From an uncultured Eubacteriales bacterium (GTDB lineage: Bacteria > Bacillota > Clostridia > Christensenellales > Borkfalkiaceae), in contig CATZMZ010000001.1 in assembly GCA_958421945.1 (NCBI GenBank), positions 248,001 to 312,000 on the forward strand: 64,000 nucleotides of DNA, given 5' to 3'. Shown here in pieces: positions 8,950-16,201 of the stretch; the first letter of the stretch is position 1; each line of letters opens with the position of its first letter. Below the pieces are notes generated by a model. The model saw nothing but the letters and a program-made list of their open reading frames with translations. It was not told where the DNA came from and searched no databases. Made by a program: the position numbers and the translations under genes.

Positions 8950-9645
8950 TTCGTTCCGGTATTGAAGACAATAGTGAAAACTTTCGAGCAAAAAATAGAA
9001 AGTAATGGTTTAATAGCTAATTTTCCATACCCATACTGGAATTTTTACGAATGGTCGGCGGGAAGCGATAATGGTGATCAGATATCGAGGGAAGAAAGCG
9101 ATTTTTATCCTCTTCAATACGATCTTATTTTGAATTGCGCGTTTATCTATGCAATCGACTATTATAAAAAGTTATGCGCAATTGTCGGTGAGAGTTACGA
9201 TTTCGACGATGATGCGATGAAATCTGCCGTAAAAAATACATTTTTCGACGAGGGCAGGGGTCTTTTTAAGGCAACTACCATAGGCGAACCGTATTATACG
9301 AGTCTTGGAAATTCGCTTGCTATTCTTTGTGGAATAGCCGGTGAAGAAACAGCCGAAAAACTTGTGTCCGATAAAACCGTAGTGCCGATAACGCTTGCTA
9401 TGAATACGTTTTTATACGAATCGTTGTTAAAGGTAAACAAGGATAAGTATAAGTCGTTTATATTAAACGATATAGATAAAAAATACTTGAAAATGCTCGA
9501 AGCGGGGGCAACTACTTTTTGGGAAACCGAAGAGGGAACGAAATCACTAGCCAACACGGGCAGTTTGTGCCATGGTTGGTCGGCAATGCCCATTTACTAT
9601 TACGATTTATTAAACGGAAAAGACTATTTCAACGGGACGTTGTAA
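8950..9645 (+). pseudogene. Truncated GH78-like alpha-L-rhamnosidase, C-terminal part only
   Basis: The frame is open from 8950, just after an in-frame TAG, to the stop at 9645. It encodes about 230 residues from the C-terminal half of an (alpha/alpha)6-barrel glycoside hydrolase. Diagnostic stretches are GATTFWET and SLCHGWSAMPIYYY, typical of the rhamnosidase family. Full enzymes have 700-1000 residues, and the N-terminal domains, the catalytic acid region and the expected carbohydrate-binding part are absent. No ribosome site or convincing ATG precedes it; a TTG at 8962 is the only start candidate. It is best read as a decapitated remnant of a glycan-degrading gene once linked to the upstream sugar locus. 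Confidence 0.75.
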
Positions 9646-9717
9646 TAAATTAGTTAATGATATAAATTAAATAAATGTATTTAAATTTTTTAAAAGATAC
9701 AAATGAACAAAGTGTAG

Positions 9718-9921
9718 CCCACTGCGTCGCAACTCGCCCTTATGGACGCATTGTTCCATAACAAGACGGATACGGTCGTGGCGGAGTATTGAGCTTTCAA
9801 AATCAGTCTGAACCCGTTGGAACTTTCCGAGCGCAATGCCGAACTTGACCTGAACAAGCGCGACGAGGTAGTTATCGACGACGGGTTAATCGCAGAAAAA
9901 ACGGGGATTCGACTATGTTGA
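9718..9921 (+). pseudogene. Short degenerate coding remnant
   Basis: One frame runs from just after a TAG at 9715 to a TGA at 9919 with a single internal TGA at 9790. Both halves have normal codon patterns, for example SLNPLELSERNAELDLNK and DEVVIDDGLIAEKTGI. I do not recognise the family. There is no start or ribosome site, so it is probably the scrap of a lost gene. Its 3' end overlaps the terminator at 9898-9939. Confidence 0.4.
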
Positions 9922-9939
9922 TAGTCAAATCTCCGTTTT
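9898..9939 (-). terminator. Terminator of the DUF1003 gene
   Basis: A 19-base stem (9898-9916 with 9921-9939, one G-U pair and one mismatch) closes a four-base loop. Read on the minus strand it ends in a run of six U, so it terminates transcription coming leftwards from 9978. Confidence 0.8.
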
Positions 9940-9977
9940 CGTAAGTACGGGTTTGCCGTCTGCGGCGAGAAGCGGCG

Positions 9978-10487
9978 TTATTGCTTTTTTGCGTTATCAT
10001 TTTCGTCTGCTTGTAATTTCTTTTCGAGTGCCGCCTGTCTGGCAAGTATTGTATTAACTTTATCGTATAAGGCTTCAATCATAATTTCGGTTTTCAGGTT
10101 GACTTTATAGTCGTTTTCAGCCCGTCTGCGGTCTTTTTCTTCCTGACGGTTCTGGCTCATCATGATAAGCGGAGCTTGAATAGCCGCCACGCATGAAAGC
10201 ACAAGATTAAGCAGTATGAACGGATACGGGTCAAACGCCTTGGTTGCCATTATGATATTCAAAACCATCCAAAGAAAGAGGACTCCGACGAACGAAAAAA
10301 TGAAAGCCCAGCTCCCTGCGAATTTTGCGATAGCGTCCGCGGCGCGTTGCCCGAGCGTATATTTTTTCTCGCTTTCGGGTTGTACCGAAATTTTGCGGTT
10401 TGCCAACAGGGAGAGAACCTCCTCGTCACTCATATCCTGCCGTATATCGTCGAGTACGTCTTTTAACAATTTTCTGTTTTCATTCAT
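9978..10487 (-). CDS. DUF1003 small membrane protein
   Basis: A 169-residue protein with two transmembrane segments separated by a short loop: GSWAFIFSFVGVLFLWMVLN (about residues 58-77) and the segment starting at PYPFILLNL (from about residue 87). The sequence FDPYPFILLN followed by QAPLIMMSQNR is the hallmark of DUF1003. The C-terminal 55 residues are charged and likely coiled coil in the cytoplasm. GGAA lies eight bases before the ATG. It follows the ANTAR regulator by 92 bp on the same strand and could be read from the same transcript. Function is unknown for the family. Confidence 0.85.
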   Translation of the reverse strand: MNENRKLLKDVLDDIRQDMSDEEVLSLLANRKISVQPESEKKYTLGQRAADAIAKFAGSWAFIFSFVGVLFLWMVLNIIMATKAFDPYPFILLNLVLSCVAAIQAPLIMMSQNRQEEKDRRRAENDYKVNLKTEIMIEALYDKVNTILARQAALEKKLQADENDNAKKQ

Positions 10488-10579
10488 AATGCTGATTCCT
10501 TTTCCGCTTTAATATTATTTGCTTTTCAGGTGAATGGGGGGAAGTTCAAGGGGAGGCGGTCGCGGCTGCGTTTATTTCG

Positions 10580-11167
10580 CTAACGGTCGTAACTGCGGAT
10601 TATTTCTTCCGCTATCACGCGTTTGCTTACGCACCTGTCCATCGCCTGTTTTTCAATGTATCGGTGCGCGTCCGACTCGCTCATTTTAAGCGAGTTTATA
10701 AGCGTCCATTTTGCGCGGTTCACGATTTTTATTTCCATCATTTTTTCTTCGAGCGAGACGGTTTTCTTTTCCATTTTGCGAAGTCGTTCCCGCGTTGCCT
10801 TAATAAAATCGAGTGCTTGCGTAACGTTTTGCTGCGGCAGGGGTTTTCTTACCGTAAACACGCCGAAATCGCAGACTTTATCGTAAACGTCGTGATAGTT
10901 ATCGCTCCTAACGAAAAGTAAAACGACTGACGGGCTTCTGTCTGATATATCTATCGCGAACTTTGCCCCGAAGTCGTCGGGAAGGGGCGTATTTATAATA
11001 ATCAGGTCGTACAGGCGTTCGGCTGTAAGTCTTTGCGCTTCGTTTACGCTTTTTGCGGTTTTAACGGGCGAATAGGTCGATTCGGGTAAAAACTGCATAA
11101 CGTTTTCCGTAAAGGTTGCGGAGGACGAAACAACGAGAACGCTGTAAACGTGTTCTTTAAAAGCCAT
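10580..11167 (-). CDS. ANTAR-domain RNA-binding antiterminator with degenerate receiver
   Basis: Binds nascent RNA hairpins with A1/G4 hexaloops to prevent termination. Residues 1-120 have a receiver fold, but the phosphate-accepting Asp is Asn59 (IIINTPLPDD) and the N-terminal acidic pair is missing (VVSSS), although Lys108 of the switch (VRKP) remains; it is therefore probably not phosphorylated. A helix (120-145) leads to the ANTAR domain at about 146-192, with VNRAKWTLINSL and RVIAEEII conserved. It lies 17 bp after glnA as the last nitrogen gene of the operon. Matching RNA elements lie upstream of gltB1 and glnN, so it very likely controls its own operon and glnN. Similar proteins accompany glutamine synthetase genes in other Clostridia. 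Confidence 0.88.
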   Translation of the reverse strand: MAFKEHVYSVLVVSSSATFTENVMQFLPESTYSPVKTAKSVNEAQRLTAERLYDLIIINTPLPDDFGAKFAIDISDRSPSVVLLFVRSDNYHDVYDKVCDFGVFTVRKPLPQQNVTQALDFIKATRERLRKMEKKTVSLEEKMMEIKIVNRAKWTLINSLKMSESDAHRYIEKQAMDRCVSKRVIAEEIIRSYDR

Positions 11168-11184
11168 AAAATCCTTTGTCGGGT

Positions 11185-12390
11185 TTAATCGGTATAAGCC
11201 GAAATCAACGCTTTCGGCAGGTGTGCTTTAATAAATTCGCTTGCCGCTGCCTTTTGCTTTGCCGCCGCAAACGTTTCGGGAAGTCTTTTATATCGTTTAA
11301 GCGATTGTTCGTCCGCTTTATACATATTGAAATCCGCGGGAGCGGGCAATTTTTCGTTGCCGTTAATGCCCTCGATGGCGGAATAAATAATCAGCGCGAA
11401 AGCGATATACGGGTTTGCCAGCGGGTCGGGGGAACGAAGCTCCGCGCGTTTATAATCGCCCTCTGCGGCGGGTATCCTTATAAGTTCCGAACGGTTTTCC
11501 TTTGACCAGGCGATGAACTTCGGCGCTTTGTTTACGCCTAACCGTTTATAAGAGTTTTCCGAATTATTGAAAAACGCCGTGCAGGCTTCGACTCTGTTTA
11601 AGATGCCCGCAATGCAATACGGCATAACGTCCGCGCCGTTTTCAGATTTAACCGAAAAATTGATATGAAAGCCGTTACCCGGTGAATTTTCGACGGGTTT
11701 TGCCGAAAAATCGGCGTAAAGCCCGTTTCTGAAAGCGACGGAGCTTACCACTTGACGGAAAGTTATCGCGTCGTCGGCGGCAGTCAGCGCGTCGGCGTAT
11801 TTAAAGTCGATTTCGTTTTGCCCCGCGCCTTCCTCGTGGTGAGAACTTTCGGGGTAAATGCCCATTTGTTCCAAAGTAAGGCAAATTTCGCGGCGAATGT
11901 TCTCGCCCTTATCGTCGGGCGCAACGTCCATATATTCCGCGTTGTCGTAAAGCTCCTCCGTTTTATTTCCCTTTTCGTCCAACTTAAAAAGATAAAACTC
12001 CATTTCCGAGCCGAAAGAAAAAGACAAGCTCTTGTTCTCGGCGGCTTTAACCGCGTTTTTAAGGATTAAACGTGAATCGCACTCGAAGGGCGAGCCGTCG
12101 GGTCTTTTGACGTCGCAGAACATACGAACGACCCTGCCGTGTTCGGGACGCCATGGCAGAATGGAAAGAGTGGAGGGCACGGGATGCAAAAACAAATCGG
12201 AGCTTGCTTCGTCGCCGAATCCTTTTATTGCCGACGCGTCTATCGCGATGCCGGACTTAAACGCCCGTGCAAGCTCGTTATCGGTAATCGACACGTTTTT
12301 TTGCTTGCCGAACACGTCGCAAAACGCAAGCTTGATAAACTTTACGTCTTCTTCTTTTACGAATTCCATAACTTCGCTTTCAGAATACAT
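11185..12390 (-). CDS. glnA: Glutamine synthetase, type I (short form)
   Basis: Makes glutamine from glutamate, ammonia and ATP in the cytoplasm. The 401 residues are about 40 shorter than the usual GSI. Recognisable parts are the N-terminal beta-grasp with FCDVFGKQKN, the metal-binding EMEFYLF, the HHEEGAGQNEIDF block, NGFHINFS and the C-terminal ELRSPDPLANPYIAFAL. The adenylylation-loop Tyr region typical of proteobacterial enzymes is not obvious. It is 18 bp after gltB3 and 17 bp before the ANTAR gene. Together with the split glutamate synthase it forms a complete GS/GOGAT ammonia-assimilation pathway on one transcript. Confidence 0.9.
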   Translation of the reverse strand: MYSESEVMEFVKEEDVKFIKLAFCDVFGKQKNVSITDNELARAFKSGIAIDASAIKGFGDEASSDLFLHPVPSTLSILPWRPEHGRVVRMFCDVKRPDGSPFECDSRLILKNAVKAAENKSLSFSFGSEMEFYLFKLDEKGNKTEELYDNAEYMDVAPDDKGENIRREICLTLEQMGIYPESSHHEEGAGQNEIDFKYADALTAADDAITFRQVVSSVAFRNGLYADFSAKPVENSPGNGFHINFSVKSENGADVMPYCIAGILNRVEACTAFFNNSENSYKRLGVNKAPKFIAWSKENRSELIRIPAAEGDYKRAELRSPDPLANPYIAFALIIYSAIEGINGNEKLPAPADFNMYKADEQSLKRYKRLPETFAAAKQKAAASEFIKAHLPKALISAYTD

Positions 12391-12408
12391 TTTTTGCCTT
12401 CCTTTATT

Positions 12409-13128
12409 TTAATTTCCGACGTACATTTGCTTATACGGGTTTTTGCTGTCGGGTGTAATCTCGGTAAATTTCGCGTTAAGAACCTCGTCGACGTTAAAGC
12501 CGAAGCAGTCGCAAAATTCCTTTACGTACGGATAAATTTCGTCTAAAACCTCTTTCGTTGCGGGAGAAACGCGCGCGTTTTTCGGAAAAAGAACGTTTTT
12601 ACAATCGGAACGGAGAAGCATTTTCCCGCCGTGCATACCCGTGCAGGGGAAATTGCCGACGATACTTTTATCGGTGTTCAGCCCCAGAACGATTATAACG
12701 CCGCCCGCCTGATATTCGCCCAAAAAGCTTCCGGCAGAACCGCCTATAACGAGCGCGGGGATTTTTTCTTTATAAGCTTTCATATGGATACCCGCGCGGT
12801 AACCGGCGTTGCCCTTGACGAAAATTTTGCCGCCGCGCATGGCGTAACCGGCACAGTCCCCGATATTGCCGCGGACGATGATTTCACCGTCGTTCATGGT
12901 ATCGCCGACGGCGTCCTGCGCGTTGCCGAAAACGTTTATCGTCGCGCCGTTAAGGTACGCCCCCAAAGCGTTCCCCGGCGTTCCTTTTACGGTAATATTC
13001 TTATCCGAAAGCCCCGCGCCGATAAAGCGTTGACCTAAACAGTCTGAAATTTCAACGTCATCGTTTGCGGAACGAACGGCATCGTTCAGTTCCTCGAAAT
13101 TCAAATCCGACGCGTTTATTTTAATCAT
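12409..13128 (-). CDS. Glutamate synthase GXGXG-domain subunit (GltB3)
   Basis: This 239-residue protein is the C-terminal right-handed beta-helix (GXGXG) domain that is fused in classical GltB but separate in archaea and many Clostridia. The repeating pattern NGATINVFGNAQDAVGDTM, then EIIVRGNIGDCAGYAM, then KIFVKGNAGYRAGIHMK is the repeat itself. Its role is structural, helping hold the ammonia channel between the amidotransferase and synthase sites. A 154-bp gap separates it from gltB2; this contains a perfect GGGTTTTA/TAAAACCC hairpin with no U-run, so it is not a terminator. GGAGG lies about nine bases before its ATG. Confidence 0.88.
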   Translation of the reverse strand: MIKINASDLNFEELNDAVRSANDDVEISDCLGQRFIGAGLSDKNITVKGTPGNALGAYLNGATINVFGNAQDAVGDTMNDGEIIVRGNIGDCAGYAMRGGKIFVKGNAGYRAGIHMKAYKEKIPALVIGGSAGSFLGEYQAGGVIIVLGLNTDKSIVGNFPCTGMHGGKMLLRSDCKNVLFPKNARVSPATKEVLDEIYPYVKEFCDCFGFNVDEVLNAKFTEITPDSKNPYKQMYVGN

Positions 13129-13282
13129 TATACCACACCTCCGTATTTTTGTAAACGGGTTTTAAATGCTAAAACCCACGTGAAAAGCATTTTTTAAGCG
13201 GTTTTCGCTCCGCGTTAGAATCGTTTTTTGTTTTAACTGCGAAAACGTCCGCATAAACGAAGCGTTTTGCCGTCAACGTTTG

Positions 13283-14788
13283 TTACTCGCCCGCGTGGGA
13301 GATACCGAGAATTTCCAACTCTTTCTCGTTAAGACCTATTCCGCGGAGCATCAGGCGGTTGCCGCGCAGAGCTTCAATCGAATTTATGCCCATTCCGCCC
13401 ATCAATTCTTTTATTTCGTGTTTCCATGCGGTCATAAGGTTTATCAGACGTTGACTGCCGATTTCGGGGTTAAGTCGTTTTACGAGTTCGGGGTTTTGCG
13501 TGGCTATGCCCCAGCTGCATTTGCCCGTTTGGCAGCTTCTGCATAAATGGCAGCCGAGCGCGAGGAGAGCAGCCGTCGCTATATAACAAGCGTCCGCGCC
13601 CAAAGCGACTGCCTTTACCACGTCCGCCGACGACCTGATGCTGCCGCCGACCACCAGGGAAACGTTGTTTCTTATGCCTTCGTCGCGAAGCCGTTTGTCA
13701 ACCGCCGCAAGCGCAAGTTCTACGGGAATACCCACGTTGTCCCTTACTCTCGTCGGGGCTGCGCCCGTTCCGCCGCGAAACCCGTCTATCGCGATAACGT
13801 CCGCGCCGCTTCTTGCGATTCCGCTCGCGATTGCCGCGATATTATGTACCGCCGCGACCTTAACTATTATCGGTTTTTTGTACGCCGTCGCTTCTTTAAG
13901 AGAGTAAACGAGTTGCCGCAGGTCCTCTATCGAATAAATATCGTGATGCGGAGCGGGGGATATTGCGTCCGAACCTTCGGGAATCATTCGGGTTTTTGAA
14001 ACGTCCCCGACGATTTTCGTTCCGGGGAGATGTCCGCCGATACCGGGTTTTGCGCCCTGACCCATTTTAATTTCAATCGCCTTGCCCGCTTGCAGATAGT
14101 TTTCGTGAACGCCGAATCGTCCCGACGCGACCTGCACTATCGTATTGTCGCCGTAAACGTAAAAATCCTCGTGCAAACCGCCTTCGCCCGTGTTGTAAAG
14201 AATGCCGAGCGCCTTTGCGGCAAGCGCAAGACTTTTGTGCGCGTTATAGCTTATCGAACCGTAGCTCATAGCCGAAAACATTACGGGCATCGAAAGCTCT
14301 AACTGCGGGGGAAGATTGTTTATAAGGTTTCCGTTTTCGTCGCGATTGATTTCGTTCGGTTTTTTGCCGAGAAACACTTTCGTTTCCATAGGCTCACGCA
14401 AAGGGTCTATGGACGGATTGGTTACCTGCGACGCGTTGATAAGGATTTTATCCCAGTAAACGGGCAGGGGGTTAGGGTTTCCCATGGACGACAGCAAAAC
14501 GCCGCCGCTTTCCGCCTGCTTATAAATCTCTTTGACGGTTTGGCTTTGCCAGTTGGCGTTTTCCCTTAAAACGCAGTCGCTTTTAACTATTTTTAAAGCG
14601 TGTGCGGGGCAGAACGAAACGCAGCGTTGGCAGTCGACGCATTTGCTTTCGTCCGACAGCATAACGTTGCCGTCGGCGTCGAATCGGTGAACGTCGTTCG
14701 GGCATTGCTTTTCGCAAGCTCTGCAACGGGTACAGCGATTTTGATTTCTTACTACTTCGAATTCGGGGTATATATAGCTTATACTCAT
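13283..14788 (-). CDS. Glutamate synthase FMN-binding catalytic subunit with two [4Fe-4S] motifs (GltB2)
   Basis: Converts 2-oxoglutarate and channelled ammonia to glutamate. Residues 19-60 carry two ferredoxin motifs (Cys19, 22, 25, 29 and Cys50, 53, 56, 60). The remaining part is the FMN TIM barrel, with GEGGLHEDFY, KIGQGAKPG-like KMGQGAKPGIGG, and IDGFRGGTGAAPTRV. A later Cys cluster, GCHLCRSCQTGKC, fits the synthase iron-sulfur cluster. At 501 residues it matches the archaeal-type enzyme. No GltD-type NADPH subunit is nearby, so ferredoxin is the likely electron donor. It overlaps gltB1 by a few bases (ATGA), which implies translational coupling. Confidence 0.9.
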   Translation of the reverse strand: MSISYIYPEFEVVRNQNRCTRCRACEKQCPNDVHRFDADGNVMLSDESKCVDCQRCVSFCPAHALKIVKSDCVLRENANWQSQTVKEIYKQAESGGVLLSSMGNPNPLPVYWDKILINASQVTNPSIDPLREPMETKVFLGKKPNEINRDENGNLINNLPPQLELSMPVMFSAMSYGSISYNAHKSLALAAKALGILYNTGEGGLHEDFYVYGDNTIVQVASGRFGVHENYLQAGKAIEIKMGQGAKPGIGGHLPGTKIVGDVSKTRMIPEGSDAISPAPHHDIYSIEDLRQLVYSLKEATAYKKPIIVKVAAVHNIAAIASGIARSGADVIAIDGFRGGTGAAPTRVRDNVGIPVELALAAVDKRLRDEGIRNNVSLVVGGSIRSSADVVKAVALGADACYIATAALLALGCHLCRSCQTGKCSWGIATQNPELVKRLNPEIGSQRLINLMTAWKHEIKELMGGMGINSIEALRGNRLMLRGIGLNEKELEILGISHAGE

Positions 14789-15879
14789 CAGAATTTACCC
14801 TCCTTAACCTTAATTATTACGGGTTCGCCGCCTTGCGGCGCGTAAACGTTTTGCGCGTTGATTTCCATTTTTCTTATTGCCGCTTCCTCGCTTGCGATAA
14901 ACACTTTGTCCTTATATTCGCCGACCACCATAGAGCGAAGTTTCAGTCTGTCGTTCAAAGCCATAAGTCCGCCGTTAAACCCCAGAACGATTGAAAACGG
15001 GCCGGTTATAAGCAGGCTTGAAAACATTGTGCGCAGGTATTTAAGCTTTTCTCTTTCCGTTTCGGGTTTGTTTTCTATCGTCGACCAGAACGGTGCGGCG
15101 ATAACCGAAGCGGTTTCGGTTAAAGTTAAACCCTGCCGCCTTAAAAGATAGTCTGCGATATAGGTTATAACCTCGGTATCCGTCTGCAAAGTGCATTTAT
15201 ACCCGAACATTTCGATAAAACGGCGGTTAGCGTCGTAAGATGAAATTTCGCCGTTATGAACGACAGTGTAATCCAAAAGCCCGAACGGGTGCGCGCCGCC
15301 CCACCAGCCGGGGGTGTTCGTCGGATAGCGCCCGTGCGCCGTCCACAAATATCCCTCGTATTCGTCAAGCTTATAAAATCTTCCCACGTCCTCGGGAAAC
15401 CCTACCGCTTTAAACGCGCCCATATTTTTCCCGCTCGAAAAGACGTATGCGCCGTTTACCTCGGTGTTTATTTTCATCACGGCGCGCACGACGAATTCCT
15501 TTTCGTCGAGCTGCAACGAGCGCAGGAGAGAGGAAAGCGGGGAAACGAAATAACGCATTATGACGGGTTCGTCGGTTATTTCCGGAATTTTCCTCGTCGG
15601 AATAAGCTCGGCTTTAACAATCTCGAAATTATCTTTAAGTATTCTTTCGCATTCTTCTATGCGGTACTTATCGCTGAAAAAGATATGGAGCGCGTATTGC
15701 TCTTTAAAATCGGGATAGATGCCGTAACCTGCAAAGCCGCCGCCCAAGCCGTTGCTTCTGTCGTGCATGGGGAGCATGCTTTCGATAATTTTTTCGCCCG
15801 TGGTTTTGATTCCGTCTTTGGAAATAACCGCCGAAATAGCGCAGCCGGACGGGATTCTTAGCTGACCTTCTTTTTTCAT
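14788..15879 (-). CDS. Glutamate synthase glutaminase subunit, class II amidotransferase (GltB1)
   Basis: Releases ammonia from glutamine for the synthase subunit. The 363-residue protein shows class II glutamine-amidotransferase blocks: a Cys at position 13 in IPSGCAISAV as the likely nucleophile, THE-type GRYPTNT, and VHNGEISSYDANRRF with an internal Asp. The nucleophile is not at residue 2, so no simple removal of Met exposes it; this is a known trait of the split family, in which processing or a different start may apply. It is the first gene of the left-pointing nitrogen operon and follows a leader with an attenuator (15911-15959). AACGGAG precedes the ATG. Confidence 0.87.
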   Translation of the reverse strand: MKKEGQLRIPSGCAISAVISKDGIKTTGEKIIESMLPMHDRSNGLGGGFAGYGIYPDFKEQYALHIFFSDKYRIEECERILKDNFEIVKAELIPTRKIPEITDEPVIMRYFVSPLSSLLRSLQLDEKEFVVRAVMKINTEVNGAYVFSSGKNMGAFKAVGFPEDVGRFYKLDEYEGYLWTAHGRYPTNTPGWWGGAHPFGLLDYTVVHNGEISSYDANRRFIEMFGYKCTLQTDTEVITYIADYLLRRQGLTLTETASVIAAPFWSTIENKPETEREKLKYLRTMFSSLLITGPFSIVLGFNGGLMALNDRLKLRSMVVGEYKDKVFIASEEAAIRKMEINAQNVYAPQGGEPVIIKVKEGKF

Positions 15880-15910
15880 TTAATAACTCCGTTATAATGA
15901 TTTAAAAACA

Positions 15911-15959
15911 AAAAACGCGCCCACCGCAGGATAAACCCGCAATGAACGCCTTTGCTCAT
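15911..15959 (-). promoter_or_regulatory. ANTAR-type antitermination leader of gltB1
   Basis: Read on the minus strand, AUGAGC (15959-15954) pairs with GUUCAU (15947-15942) around the hexaloop AAAGGC, with A at 1 and G at 4. The 3' half of this hairpin is also the 5' arm of a 14-base terminator stem: GCGUUCAUUGCGGG (15949-15936) with CCUGCGGUGGGCGC (15930-15917), loop 15935-15931, then GUUUUUUGUUUUU. The two folds exclude each other. ANTAR proteins are known to stabilise such A1/G4 hexaloop hairpins and so prevent termination. Only one such hairpin is visible after the predicted start site. Confidence 0.75.
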
Positions 15960-15970
15960 CGATTGCTTTC

Positions 15971-15999
15971 ATTTTACTCTTATAAACAACGTTTGTCAA
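15971..15999 (-). promoter_or_regulatory. Sigma-A promoter of gltB1 operon
   Basis: On the minus strand, TTGACA (15999-15994), a 17-base spacer and TAAAAT (15976-15971). Transcription should begin near 15964, about five bases before the ANTAR hairpin. Confidence 0.8.
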
Positions 16000-16076
16000 A
16001 TCAATTTCGAAAAAAATCCATAAAAAAATTTTATGGAAAATATAAAAAATTTTTACGTGCAACGATAGAAATTTTG

Positions 16077-16105
16077 TTGACAAGTTAAAAACAAAGGTCT
16101 ATAAT
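16077..16105 (+). promoter_or_regulatory. Perfect-consensus sigma-A promoter of glnN
   Basis: TTGACA (16077-16082), a 17-base spacer and TATAAT (16100-16105): both hexamers and the spacing are exact consensus. Such a strong promoter only makes sense with a downstream control, which the leader terminator provides. Confidence 0.9.
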
Positions 16106-16125
16106 TGCAGTATAAAATTTGAAAA

Positions 16126-16177
16126 AAAAGGCAAGGGCGTCTTTTAAGTGAACACTTAAAGGGCGCTTTTTCTTTTT
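16126..16177 (+). promoter_or_regulatory. ANTAR-type antitermination leader of glnN
   Basis: AAAAGGC (16126-16132) pairs with GUCUUUU (16139-16145) around the hexaloop AAGGGC (A1, G4). Its 3' arm is shared with the 5' arm of a terminator stem: GCGUCUUUUAAGUG (16137-16150) with CACUUAAAGGGCGC (16153-16166), followed by UUUUUCUUUUU. Forming one excludes the other. The layout mirrors the gltB1 leader. Confidence 0.75.
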
Positions 16178-16201
16178 AAATTCTTTTCAAGGAGAAAAAT
16201 T

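Noticed and set aside
9718..9921. Coding scrap as a phage portal or head fragment
   Set aside because: The charged helical text gives no firm family match, so calling it phage would be a guess.
13129..13282. GGGTTTTA/TAAAACCC hairpin between gltB2 and gltB3 as a third ANTAR site or terminator
   Set aside because: Five-base loop, no overlapping terminator and no U-run.
16011..16036. CCATAAA/TTTATGG hairpin between the nitrogen promoters as a terminator or first ANTAR hairpin
   Set aside because: It lies upstream of both predicted start sites and its loop is not a hexaloop with A1/G4; probably AT-rich promoter sequence.
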